From: Acidobacteriota bacterium
GTDB taxonomy: Bacteria; Acidobacteriota; Terriglobia; Acidiferrales; UBA7541
Length of the DNA stretch: 36,016 nt
Direction of reading: 5' to 3'
Assembly (NCBI GenBank): GCA_021788095.1
Contig: JAJYLB010000037.1
Span: forward strand, 1 to 36,016
Part shown: in pieces, positions 1-8,254 of the stretch
Layout: every line of letters begins with the position of its first letter
How positions within the stretch are numbered: the first letter of the stretch is position 1
Position numbers and translations under genes: made by a program
The notes under the pieces: model-generated
What the model was told of the DNA's origin: nothing
Database searches by the model: none
The model's input: the letters and a program-made list of their open reading frames with translations, nothing else

Positions 1-106
1 CTCTCAAGCCGCTGCTACCAAATGCTTGTGCTGCCACGGCTTCCAGGTTCCTTTGACGCATAATGGAGCGTGACGAAACCCCGGGTGCCGGAAGAAAGCG
101 GAGGCG

Positions 107-1153
107 GTGCGAAAAAACCTCACCCTGACGATCGGCGCGGTGGCCTTGCTGAATGTGGTGGCGTGGGCCGGAGCGCTGGGTCTTCGCACGCTCGACGCGG
201 CTACCCTCGGCATGGCTATCCTGGCCTATTTCCTCGGCCTGCGCCATGCCTTCGATGCCGACCACATCGCCGCGATTGACAACGTTACCCGCAAACTGCG
301 GCAGGATGGCCAGCGGCCGAGCGCCGTCGGTCTCTACTTCTCCCTGGGGCACTCCACGGTTGTCGTGCTTCTTTCGCTGGCGATGGTCCTCGTGGCTCGT
401 GCCGTTCCCGGCCGCCTGACCGAGTTCCAGCGCTTCGGCCATTCGTTTGGCATGGTGATCTCGGCCAGCTTCCTCACGCTGATCGGACTGGTCAATCTAT
501 CGATCTTCCTGCGCCTCTCGGAACTTCTTTCCGCTCGCGGCGCTTCGCCCGCGCCCGACGACGCCACCGTGGAAGAGCTGCTGGTGCAACGGGGGCTGCT
601 CGCGCGGGTATTCCGCTGGATCTATGGGCGCATCCACCGAAGCTGGCAGATGTATCCCGTTGGGTTTTTTTTTGGGCTCGGGTTCGATACCGCGACGGAA
701 ATCGCTGTTCTGGGACTCTCGGCGACGATGGCGCGCCGGGGCGGCTTGCCCCTTTGGGGCGTGATGATCTTTCCGCTCCTCTTCACCGCCGGTATGACCC
801 TGATGGACACTGCCGATGGGTTGGCCATGCAGAAGATCTACGAATGGGCGACGATCGATCGCTTGCAAAAGGTGCTTTTTAACACCGCGATCACCGGCCT
901 GGGCGTGCTCGTCGCGCTCGTTGTCGGAACGATCGAATGGCTGCAATGGCTCTGGCTGGAGGAGGGCTGGCACGGCCGGATGGGTGCGGCGCTCGACTCG
1001 CTCGACTTTGGCACGCTGGGCGTCATGGTGGTTGGGGTTATGGTGCTGGCGTGGCTGGGGGCTTGGTTTTATTACCGGCGGCTCCAGCGCCTGCCCGCGA
1101 CCGCGGATGGGCTCGCCGAGGACGCGACCCAGCGGAGCCTGTGGCCGCGCTGA
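107..1153 (+). CDS. NiCoT-family nickel/cobalt permease
   Basis: This 348-aa polytopic inner-membrane protein probably imports Ni2+ and/or Co2+ driven by the membrane potential. The family signature is visible: R46-H47-A-F-D-A-D52-H53 (the His-x4-Asp-His metal motif of TM2), FSLGHSTVV at 78-86, and LGFDTATE at 191-198. Length matches HoxN/NixA proteins (about 330-370 aa). The only in-frame start after the upstream stop at 71 is GTG at 107, with GGAGG at 100-104 (very close) and GGAAG at 90-94. The next gene lies 160 bp downstream on the same strand and has no obvious functional link. No nickel enzyme gene and no NikR-like operator is seen here. Whether it prefers Ni or Co cannot be told from the sequence. 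Confidence 0.93.
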   Translation: MRKNLTLTIGAVALLNVVAWAGALGLRTLDAATLGMAILAYFLGLRHAFDADHIAAIDNVTRKLRQDGQRPSAVGLYFSLGHSTVVVLLSLAMVLVARAVPGRLTEFQRFGHSFGMVISASFLTLIGLVNLSIFLRLSELLSARGASPAPDDATVEELLVQRGLLARVFRWIYGRIHRSWQMYPVGFFFGLGFDTATEIAVLGLSATMARRGGLPLWGVMIFPLLFTAGMTLMDTADGLAMQKIYEWATIDRLQKVLFNTAITGLGVLVALVVGTIEWLQWLWLEEGWHGRMGAALDSLDFGTLGVMVVGVMVLAWLGAWFYYRRLQRLPATADGLAEDATQRSLWPR

Positions 1154-1315
1154 GCGCCCGGACCTTCTCGTCCCCTTTTCCTCCCCCCGGCGGGCTATTG
1201 CCGCTCCCGCACGCCGGCTCCTTTCGGGCATTTCCCATCACGCGCGCGTTTCGTTTTTCATGTTAGGATTTTCCATCGGGGATGGGCAGAGCCCAGATGC
1301 CAGCGAGGTGGCGTG

Positions 1316-2164
1316 ATGGGTAAGATCGCGCGAACGTGGGATTTGATGGGGCAGAGCCTGGCGATCTTGAAATCCGACAAAGAGCTGCTGTGGCTGCCCA
1401 TCTGTTCGACCATTGCCTGCATCGCTGTTTCGGTGACCTTGCTCAGCGGCGCGGCTCTGGTGGTGCTGCCGCAGCTTGGATCAGTCGGCTCCGCCGGGCA
1501 GAATCATCCGCCCATGTCGCCCGGGATGTGGGCTTTCCTGTTGTTCTTCTATCTGGTCAACTACTTCGTCGTGATCTTCTTCAACGTCGCCCTTGTAGCG
1601 ATCGCCAGCGATCGGCTGGGCGGCGGCCACGCCACGCTCAACGACGGTCTCGAAGTCGCCTGGCAGCGCAAATTCAGGATTCTCGAGTGGGCGGCCGTAG
1701 CGGCGACGGTGGGCATTCTCCTGCGCGCCATCGAGAACCGATCGAGGTGGCTCGGCCGCTTGGTGGCCGGCCTGATCGGCGTTGGCTGGACGCTCGCCAC
1801 ATTCTTCATCGTGCCTCTGCTCGCCGCTGAAGATATCGGGCCGGGGGAAGCCATGGCGCGGTCGGCCAGCCTCTTCCGCGAGAACTGGGGCGAAGAGGTG
1901 GTCGGCGGGTTCAGTTTCGGGCTCGTGTTCGGCCTGCTAGGTCTGCCCGCCCTCATACTACCCTTCTATGGCAGCACGCTCGGCCAGGACGGGTATCTGC
2001 TCGGTGTCGGCCTGGCGGTAACGTACTGGCTGATGCTGGCCGTCATCAACTCTACGGTGCAAGGCATCTTCATGGCCGCCCTGTACCGTTACGCCACCAC
2101 GAAGAACATCTTTCCGGGCTTCCGGATGGAGGATATGCGCGGCGCCTGGCAGCCGCGCGGGTAG
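1316..2164 (+). CDS. DUF6159-type multi-pass membrane protein
   Basis: This is a 282-aa integral membrane protein of unknown function. It resembles proteins annotated as DUF6159: an N-terminal region of the type KIARTWDLMGQSLAILK followed by about six hydrophobic segments. Amphipathic stretches such as ASDRLGGGHATLNDGLEVA and the segment around LFRENWGEE connect the helices. A GTG (1313) directly precedes the ATG (1316). The ATG is chosen because GAGG at 1305-1308 then sits 7 nt away. The gene ends 8 bp before the stop codon of the convergent DoxX-like gene, so the two transcripts must overlap or terminate very tightly. No catalytic motif was seen. Confidence 0.8.
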   Translation: MGKIARTWDLMGQSLAILKSDKELLWLPICSTIACIAVSVTLLSGAALVVLPQLGSVGSAGQNHPPMSPGMWAFLLFFYLVNYFVVIFFNVALVAIASDRLGGGHATLNDGLEVAWQRKFRILEWAAVAATVGILLRAIENRSRWLGRLVAGLIGVGWTLATFFIVPLLAAEDIGPGEAMARSASLFRENWGEEVVGGFSFGLVFGLLGLPALILPFYGSTLGQDGYLLGVGLAVTYWLMLAVINSTVQGIFMAALYRYATTKNIFPGFRMEDMRGAWQPRG

Positions 2165-2172
2165 CAGCCCGG

Positions 2173-2727
2173 TTATTTGTTGAAAATGTTTCCCGAACGG
2201 GGTTGGACCACGAACTCGTCTGCCGGGGCTTTCCGGCGCGGGCCGTACTTGCGATCGAGGAAGGAAGCCAGCGACCAGGCGCGGGCCGAGTTGGCCATGC
2301 CGAAGGCCAGGAAACAGAGCGCCAAGACCAGGTGATTCAGCGACGCGCCAACGTACTCCCACCATGGCGCATGCAGCCCGGGATAGTTCGACGCGAGAAT
2401 CAGCATTGACATGTAGGCGAAGCCGAAAAAGCTCGCCAAGCGCACCGCAATGCCCAGCAGCAAGCAGACTCCAATGCACAACTCGCCATAACTCAGGATG
2501 ATGGAAATCACGCTGGCGTGACGCAGCACGAAGTCTCGCAGGAACGGAACCATGAACGGGTAGGCCTGGCCGCTCAGGAACTGGTGTATCCAGTTCTCGA
2601 ACCCGCCCTGGTAAATGAACTCCCGCCCGAATATCTTGTACTGCGCAAAGATCAAAAACAGGAGGCCGACAGCAATCCGCAGCCACGCCATCGCGTAGTC
2701 GTTGGCGGTTGGATGGTATCGAGGCAT
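2173..2727 (-). CDS. DoxX-like membrane protein
   Basis: This is a 184-aa four-helix membrane protein of the DoxX/DoxD-like group. It shows the typical WLRIAVGLLFLIFAQYKI first helix, a periplasmic segment, SYGELCIGVCLLLGI in the second or third helix, and a final helix with LNHLVLALCFLAFG. Family members act with thiol or quinone redox proteins, but the substrate is usually unknown. The reading frame could start upstream at 2784. The ATG at 2727 is preferred because AAGGGGACGG precedes it and the upstream 19 residues look non-coding. It faces the DUF6159 gene with only 8 bp between stops. The redox cupredoxin/cytochrome operon begins about 480 bp away on the opposite strand, which may or may not be meaningful. 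Confidence 0.82.
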   Translation of the reverse strand: MPRYHPTANDYAMAWLRIAVGLLFLIFAQYKIFGREFIYQGGFENWIHQFLSGQAYPFMVPFLRDFVLRHASVISIILSYGELCIGVCLLLGIAVRLASFFGFAYMSMLILASNYPGLHAPWWEYVGASLNHLVLALCFLAFGMANSARAWSLASFLDRKYGPRRKAPADEFVVQPRSGNIFNK

Positions 2728-3211
2728 AGTGTCCGTCCCCTTCCGGCGAGTTACGGGAATCGCCGGGCCCGCCCCGGCGGGCACCCCTTTAGCTGCGCAT
2801 TACTTTACGTGGGGTCGGACGAGGAAACAAGGGGGGGCTTGACCGTGTCCCCCTTTCCACGGCGTTAATAGACAACTGGGAACCGCAAGTCCGCCGCGGA
2901 GGACACGGAGTTCCACGGAGCCAGGCGAGCGCGGCCTCCTTGTCTCTGGGTGGATCTCAGTGGCCCTCCGTGGTGATCTTCCGATGGGAATTGCGAGTCC
3001 AGAATCCGTGGAGGGTCGCCTGCCGCGCAAACTGGCCTTCCTTTTGCGCCGCAGCTTCGCTAGACTAATTATTTCTTTTGGGCGTGCTCTAAGTCACAGC
3101 CTTTCCCCCACGCCTGCGCTACGATTCGCGTGGATTGGGCTGCGGACTTGACGAGCTCGCGGATGCGGAAAAAGTCGAAAAACCAGTAAGGAAAGAGGGA
3201 GGCGCCTGTCT
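2728..3211. other. Divergent intergenic region with one dispersed repeat
   Basis: This 484-bp gap separates the DoxX-like gene (minus) from the cupredoxin/cytochrome operon (plus), so it should hold two divergent promoters. It contains one copy of the CCACGGAGG-type repeat (2891-2980). An AT-richer patch near 3060-3080 (TAATTAT) could be part of a plus-strand promoter, but no convincing -35/-10 pair was found. No protein-coding segment was recognised. Confidence 0.5.
2891..2980. repeat. CCACGGAGG-type dispersed inverted repeat, copy 1
   Basis: The left part reads GCGGAGGACACGGAGTTCC and the right part GGCCCTCCGTGGTGATCTTCC, so the element is an imperfect inverted repeat. Related copies are at 8255-8548 and 27281-27408; the copy at 27281 shares the TGGTGATCTTCC tail. 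Similar elements are common between acidobacterial genes (recalled, not searched). Confidence 0.6.
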
Positions 3212-3997
3212 ATGCACGGAACACGGAATGCGCAATCATGGGCCGCAAATTCGAAATCTTTGGCGGTCGCCCTGCTGATTTTTGCCGGGATCACAGCCTA
3301 CGCGGGAACCGGGCGCCGCGCCTTGCGCGCGAGTCGAGCCGCGGCCTTGTCCGCGCAGGAAGGCTACAGCGTCCAGCCGGGGGCGGGAGGAACCATCCAA
3401 GGGAAGCTCCTCTACATCGGAAAACCCGTCAAGCCGCAGCGGCTCGCCGTCACCCAGGACCAGGCGGCTTGCGGAAACATGAAGATCATGTACCCGGTAA
3501 ACGTCGAGCAAGGCGGGGTTGCCGGAGCGGTGGTGTGGATCGACAACATCACGCACGGGAAGGCGTTCGCTTTCCCCAAGCCCGTTCTCGATCAAAAGAA
3601 GTGCATGTTCGTGCCGGACGTCGTGCTGATGAAACCGGGCCAACTCGAAGTGGAGAATAGCGACCCCGCGACGCACAATATCCACATCTATGCCCACTTC
3701 AACCGCACCTCGAACCAGATGATGGCCCCCGGGAGCAGCCCCGTCGAGCTGACCCTGATGCGCCCGGAGACGGTGATGGTTCGCTGCGATGTTCACTCCT
3801 GGATGGAAGGCTACATCGTCATCGCCAAGAATCCTTATTACACGATCAGCGGATCCGGCGGGGCCTTCACGCTTACGGACGTGCCTCCGGGGACCTACCA
3901 GCTCAAAGTCTGGCAAAACAAGCTGGGAACGAAAGAGCAATCCGTTACCGTGCAAGCCGGGAAGACCGCCACGGTTACCTTCCGGCTGGGCTCCTAA
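3212..3997 (+). CDS. Secreted cupredoxin-like protein with carboxypeptidase-regulatory-like C-terminal domain (paralog 1)
   Basis: This 261-aa exported protein probably binds one copper ion and may carry electrons in the periplasm. Residues 12-32 form a signal sequence or anchor. The region about 60-200 looks like a plastocyanin-type fold with a type-1 copper ligand set: H155 and/or H158 in THNIH, then C192-x2-H195-x2-M198 in RCDVHSWM. The Cys-x2-His-x2-Met spacing is that of amicyanin. Residues about 207-258 form a small transthyretin/CarboxypepD_reg-like beta domain (GAFTLTDVPPGTYQLKVW). GAGGGAGG at 3195-3202 supports the ATG at 3212. It is the first gene of a three-gene operon, 39 bp before the cytochrome-porin gene, and is clearly paralogous to the third gene (NPYY and THNIH blocks, same Cys-His-Met spacing). 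Copper binding is inferred from the motif only. Confidence 0.85.
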   Translation: MHGTRNAQSWAANSKSLAVALLIFAGITAYAGTGRRALRASRAAALSAQEGYSVQPGAGGTIQGKLLYIGKPVKPQRLAVTQDQAACGNMKIMYPVNVEQGGVAGAVVWIDNITHGKAFAFPKPVLDQKKCMFVPDVVLMKPGQLEVENSDPATHNIHIYAHFNRTSNQMMAPGSSPVELTLMRPETVMVRCDVHSWMEGYIVIAKNPYYTISGSGGAFTLTDVPPGTYQLKVWQNKLGTKEQSVTVQAGKTATVTFRLGS

Positions 3998-4036
3998 GCG
4001 CCCGAGCCAGGGACCGCTCGATTGGGGGAAGACGAC

Positions 4037-5446
4037 GTGATCCAAATGAATCGCTCCCGTTGTGGTCGCGGGTTTCTGTCATTTCTGGGTGTTCTGGCGC
4101 TGGCCGCCACGACTCTCGTGTTGATGGTGGTGAGCGCGCCCCGGCAGGCGCTCGCCGTGCCGAGCTACGCCCGGCAAACCGGCTTGGCTTGCAGCTCCTG
4201 CCATATCAATCCGCCTGAGTTGACCCCTCTCGGCCGTCAGTTCAAGTTGAATGGCTACACGATGACGGGAATCAAGGTCATCAGCGCCCCTCCCAGCAAG
4301 AGTACGCCGGGGTTGGAGCTGCTCTCCTACCTGCCTCTCGCCGCCTGGATGGAATTGTCCACAACCGGCTTGAACAAACCCCAGCCCAACGCCTCGAATT
4401 GGGACTATTCCCTGCCCCAGGACGTCTCCCTTTTCCTTGCCGGCGCCTTCGCCAGCCACGCGGGCGGGTTCATTCAGGGCACTTACAACGCGCAAAACGA
4501 TCACTTCAGTTGGGACAACACCGATGTTCGTTACGCGCGCAGCGCCTATATCCACAACAAGACTTTGGCCTATGGCCTCGATTTCAATAACAACCCCACC
4601 ATCGAGGACTTGTGGAGCGATACGCCGGGATGGGGTTTCCCGTGGATCTCCTCGGGTTCGGCCCCCAGGCCTGCGGCCACCACGGTGATTGATGGCGCCT
4701 TGGCGCAAGACGTGGCGGGATTCGGCGCCTACGCGATGTGGAATAACCATCTCTACGGCGACGCGGCCATCTACCGCTCCGCTCATCTCGGGCAGCCATT
4801 ACCCAATACGGGTGTGGGTTTCAATTTCAATATTCGTGGCGCGGCTCCGTACTGGCGCGCGGCTTGGCAACAGAACTGGGGAAACAACTACCTCGAGTTT
4901 GGCGCGTACGGCATCCACCTGCGGAGCACGCCCGGGGGGGTCGTCGGCCCCACCAATGCCTACACCGACGCCGCGGTCGACTCCCAATTCGAGCACGTGT
5001 TTCCGAAGTTGGCGAACAATATCCTCACGCTGCACGGCACGTACATCCACGAACATTCGAACCTCGATGCTTTCTACGGCGCCGGCGCAGCCAGCCTGAC
5101 CAGCCATCACTTGAATACGTTTCGCCTCAACGGCGAATACCATTTCGGCTACCGCTACGTGCCGGGGATCGAGTATTTCCGGACCACGGGGACGGCCGAT
5201 CCCCTGCTGTACGCCAGCCTGGACAGCAACGGCAATCCTGTCCCGGTTGCTAACGACGCAACGGGGAATCCGGAAAACGCGGGCGTGATTCTGAATTTCA
5301 CTTATTGGCCAGTGCAGAATATCCGGCTCGGCGCTCAGTACACGGCGTATACGACCTTCAACGGCGCGGGAACCAATTACGACGGCTTGGGCCGCAATGC
5401 GAGCGACAACAACTCCCTGTACCTGTTGTTGGGCCTGATTTTTTGA
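4037..5446 (+). CDS. Monoheme cytochrome c-outer membrane beta-barrel fusion (Cyc2-like)
   Basis: This 469-aa exported protein has a signal peptide ending near ALA-40/VPS. A single c-type heme site follows at C52-S-S-C55-H56, inside the block SYARQTGLACSSCH and before PPELTPLGRQFKLNGY. The remaining 400 residues alternate in beta-barrel fashion with many aromatic girdle residues and end in LYLLLGLIF, a typical outer-membrane C-terminal Phe. One N-terminal heme plus a porin of about 400 residues is the architecture of Cyc2, the outer-membrane Fe(II)-oxidising cytochrome (about 400-500 aa). The frame is open from TTG 4022, but GTG 4037 has GGGGGAAG 6 nt upstream and gives a clean signal peptide. 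It sits between two cupredoxin-like paralogs; in Acidithiobacillus, Cyc2 passes electrons to the cupredoxin rusticyanin. The iron substrate is an inference and the barrel could have another donor. Confidence 0.82.
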   Translation: MIQMNRSRCGRGFLSFLGVLALAATTLVLMVVSAPRQALAVPSYARQTGLACSSCHINPPELTPLGRQFKLNGYTMTGIKVISAPPSKSTPGLELLSYLPLAAWMELSTTGLNKPQPNASNWDYSLPQDVSLFLAGAFASHAGGFIQGTYNAQNDHFSWDNTDVRYARSAYIHNKTLAYGLDFNNNPTIEDLWSDTPGWGFPWISSGSAPRPAATTVIDGALAQDVAGFGAYAMWNNHLYGDAAIYRSAHLGQPLPNTGVGFNFNIRGAAPYWRAAWQQNWGNNYLEFGAYGIHLRSTPGGVVGPTNAYTDAAVDSQFEHVFPKLANNILTLHGTYIHEHSNLDAFYGAGAASLTSHHLNTFRLNGEYHFGYRYVPGIEYFRTTGTADPLLYASLDSNGNPVPVANDATGNPENAGVILNFTYWPVQNIRLGAQYTAYTTFNGAGTNYDGLGRNASDNNSLYLLLGLIF

Positions 5447-5479
5447 GCCTTTGAACCGGAAAGGCAGGTGGATCGAGTC

Positions 5480-6235
5480 ATGCTCAACTCCAGAAATGCC
5501 TGGCGCACGGCTCTCGCCGTTCTAACGCTCCTTACCGCCTGCGGGTTACTCGCGGCTCGGAAGACGCGGGCCGGACCGGCGGCGGCCGAAACCGGCGCCA
5601 TCGCCGGCAGCATCTACTATCGCGGGCCCAAACCCCAACTCCGCCCCATACCCATGAAGGGCGATCCGGTTTGCGCATCGTTGCACGCCACTCCCATGTA
5701 TCCCCAGGACGGCCGGGTCAATGGCAACGGCACGCTTCCCTTCGCCTTCGTCTACGTCAAGCAAAGCTCGGTCTCGCTGCCATCCACTCCGCCGCGCGCG
5801 CCCGTCGTTCTGACGCAGAAGGGGTGCGAATACGAGCCCCACGTGATGGGAGTCATGGTAGGGCAACCGTTTGAAGTGCTCACGGTCGACCCGACAACCC
5901 ACAACATTCACGTCATGGCGAAAATCAACCGCGAATGGAACGTGTCGCAACAGCCCGGTTCGCCTTCGGTGGTTCGCCGCTTCGATCATGCCGAAGTGAT
6001 GATCCCGGTGCGTTGTAACGTTCATCCCTGGATGAAAGCCTACGTCGGAGTTGTCGATAACCCGTACTACGCCGTCACCGGGACGGACGGATCGTTCCAG
6101 ATCAAGGGCCTCGCTCCCGGCGACTATACGATCGCCGTCTGGACCGCTTCCTTCGGCACTCAGGAACGCCACGTTACGGTTCGCGCGGGGGAAACGGCAG
6201 CGGCAGACTTTACGTTCACCGGCGCGGCGCGCTGA
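5480..6235 (+). CDS. Cupredoxin-like protein with carboxypeptidase-regulatory-like C-terminal domain, possible lipoprotein (paralog 2)
   Basis: This is a 251-aa paralog of the protein at 3212. Ligand-like residues are conserved: H141 and H144 in THNIH, then C179-x2-H182-x2-M185 in RCNVHPWM, again with amicyanin spacing. The C-terminal domain (about 194-245, GSFQIKGLAPGDYTIAVW) repeats the beta fold of paralog 1. The N-terminus has LLTAC-G at 17-22, which fits a lipobox, so this copy may be lipid-anchored while paralog 1 is soluble. The frame opens at GTG 5468, but ATG 5480 is preferred because AGGTGGA lies about 8 nt upstream. It follows the cytochrome-porin gene by 33 bp, so the three genes are probably co-transcribed. 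Function as an electron carrier or copper protein is inferred. Confidence 0.83.
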   Translation: MLNSRNAWRTALAVLTLLTACGLLAARKTRAGPAAAETGAIAGSIYYRGPKPQLRPIPMKGDPVCASLHATPMYPQDGRVNGNGTLPFAFVYVKQSSVSLPSTPPRAPVVLTQKGCEYEPHVMGVMVGQPFEVLTVDPTTHNIHVMAKINREWNVSQQPGSPSVVRRFDHAEVMIPVRCNVHPWMKAYVGVVDNPYYAVTGTDGSFQIKGLAPGDYTIAVWTASFGTQERHVTVRAGETAAADFTFTGAAR

Positions 6236-6257
6236 TCGGCAACCATTAGCCCAGGTT

Positions 6258-6276
6258 GGCGCGGTTCACCCGCGCC
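6258..6276. terminator. Possible bidirectional terminator hairpin
   Basis: A perfect 7-bp GC stem (GGCGCGG / CCGCGCC, loop TTCAC) lies 22 bp after the stop of the cupredoxin operon and before the convergent GH113-like gene. There is no U-tract, so this is weak evidence. Confidence 0.35.
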
Positions 6277-6361
6277 GCATCCCTTAAACCAAACCAAGGC
6301 GTAGAACTGTCTTCCGCGAAGCCGGCCGTTCCTCCGCTTCCTTTGCCTCCTCTGCCTCGCG

Positions 6362-8170
6362 TCATCGGCCTCCGGTCGTATACCACTCGCGAACGACGTC
6401 CATCGCGGGCTTGCCCCAAGGCGTGAAGGAGTCGTCCTCGGTGCCGCCCGCGCCATTAGTTCCTACTTGCCACCAGTACATACCGGCAAACCACGGTCTC
6501 GCGTAGAAGGCGCCAAAAATCGCCTCGTAGCAGCGCCTCTGCTCGTCGAGCGAAAGTGGCCGCGGCGCGTCGTTCCACGGATCGCGCTGCGCGTCCACTA
6601 CGCTGCGGAAACCGACTTCGGTGAAGAGCACCGGCCGCCGGTATTCCACTGCGACGCGCTCGACTCGGCGCACCAAGCCTCCGGTCGAGAGGTCCGCGGG
6701 CAAAGGATAGTATTCGTCGAGGCCGATGTAATCGAGATCGTTCCAGAACCTCACTTCCTGGAAGTCGCGGCCGAAATTGGCGGCGTAGGTCAGCGGCCCG
6801 GGATAGATTTGGCGGACTTGGGCGATCAGCGCGCGCCACCGGTCATCGTACCGGGAAAGCTTGGCCAGTTCGACGCCCACGCAGAAGAGGTCGGCGTGAA
6901 TGCGCGTAGCCAAGCGAGCGTAATGCCCGATGAACTCCCCATAGCTGCGGAACCATCGTTCGCGCTGCTCGCGATCGGGGAAATCCAAGCTGGTGGGAGA
7001 CCCTCCGCGCACCCACAGTTGCGGCTTCAGAAAAACCTTCATGCCGAGCGCATGGGCCATCCGGGCCAGGTTCTCGACGCCTTCCTCGCTCTCCCAGACA
7101 CCGAGTCCGCGGCTGATTTGGACGCTCGGCCGGCCCTCGCTCGTCCAGCCGTAAACCACCAGCGCCACCGAATTCACGCCGTACTCGCGCAGCCGGCGAA
7201 GCGATTCGAGCGCTTCGACGGAAGCGTAGGGAGCGCCGTATTCCGCCGTGAAATTCACCCCCCGCTGAAAGAACTCCCGCTCGTAGGCAGCGCCCGGCGC
7301 GACCTCGGGCAAGGACGCGACCATGGCCCGCGCTCGCGCCGCCCGCTCCTGCACGAAGGAATTCCCGATCGCGGGACCGGCCAAGGCGAGCGTCGAGCCC
7401 AGAGCGATGGTCGTGGCTGCTCCCGCGGCGGTGAATTTCCACCCCATCCGCGCGGAAGCCGAAGCTCCGGATCGAATCGGCTTCGATGCCGCCACGAGCG
7501 CGGGCACGAGGCCTGGTACGAACAGCCACACAAACGGCTGCAGGATACGCATTCCGAAGACCCAGTGCAGAGTCAGCCAGAGCAGGCCCGCAGGCGCGGT
7601 GAACGCGACGAGCGTCGAGGCGAATCTCCAACCAAACCCCGCCGCGGGGCGCGTCGTAACGGCAGCCAGCCGCCGCAGGCCCATCGTCCACATCCCTCCG
7701 AAAATCAGCGCGCCGGCGATCCACCCCGCGCCGGGCGAACGCCGAAACAACTCCCGCAAAAGTCCTTCGCAGCCGGTGTAACCCAGCAGAGTGACGAACA
7801 TCCCGCCCAGCAACGCCGCGCGGCGCCTGGTGAGCCATAGCGCCGCCACCGCCAATCCCATAGCCACCAGAACACCGACCAGGCCGCTCGCTCCCATCGC
7901 TCCGTAGGGATAACCAAAGCGCATCGGGGGATCGCCTGCCGCCCCGCTCACCAAAAACGACCCAACGACGGAGACGCGCACCATCAGCAGCTTCTGGCTG
8001 CCCCAGGCCATGCGCAAGAGCGCGGGCAAGGAACTCGATGCAAATTGCGCCAGCCAAAACGTGGGGTAGATGACGGCCGAGGCGAAAGCCAGGATACGCC
8101 AGGGAGAACCGATAGGGCCTGGCGAGGCAGCCAAAGCCGCGTTGGCATTTGGGGGTCGCTCGCCGGTCAT
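6362..8170 (-). CDS. Polytopic membrane protein fused to a GH113-like TIM barrel
   Basis: This is a 602-aa two-part protein. Residues 1 to about 270 hold several hydrophobic helices (for example SGLVGVLVAMGLAVAALWL and FVWLFVPGLVPALVAA). From about residue 302 (RGVNFTAEYG) to the end runs a TIM-barrel glycosidase-like domain resembling GH113. Candidate catalytic carboxylates are E434 in VGVELAKLS, at the position of the strand-4 acid/base, and E518 in LFTEVGFRS, at the position of the strand-7 nucleophile. GH113 includes beta-mannanases, but the substrate here is unknown. The frame is open up to 8428, but the first 86 codons are repeat-derived sequence. ATG 8170 has GAGGAAGG just upstream and is chosen. 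The membrane half suggests that the barrel is tethered at the outer face of the inner membrane. Confidence 0.78.
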   Translation of the reverse strand: MTGERPPNANAALAASPGPIGSPWRILAFASAVIYPTFWLAQFASSSLPALLRMAWGSQKLLMVRVSVVGSFLVSGAAGDPPMRFGYPYGAMGASGLVGVLVAMGLAVAALWLTRRRAALLGGMFVTLLGYTGCEGLLRELFRRSPGAGWIAGALIFGGMWTMGLRRLAAVTTRPAAGFGWRFASTLVAFTAPAGLLWLTLHWVFGMRILQPFVWLFVPGLVPALVAASKPIRSGASASARMGWKFTAAGAATTIALGSTLALAGPAIGNSFVQERAARARAMVASLPEVAPGAAYEREFFQRGVNFTAEYGAPYASVEALESLRRLREYGVNSVALVVYGWTSEGRPSVQISRGLGVWESEEGVENLARMAHALGMKVFLKPQLWVRGGSPTSLDFPDREQRERWFRSYGEFIGHYARLATRIHADLFCVGVELAKLSRYDDRWRALIAQVRQIYPGPLTYAANFGRDFQEVRFWNDLDYIGLDEYYPLPADLSTGGLVRRVERVAVEYRRPVLFTEVGFRSVVDAQRDPWNDAPRPLSLDEQRRCYEAIFGAFYARPWFAGMYWWQVGTNGAGGTEDDSFTPWGKPAMDVVREWYTTGGR

Positions 8171-8254
8171 CGCCTTCCTCGCACTGGGCAAATACCTCTG
8201 CTGGGTGAGACACACCTCCCGGCGCACCTGTTTCGCTTCTCCACACGGCCGGAG

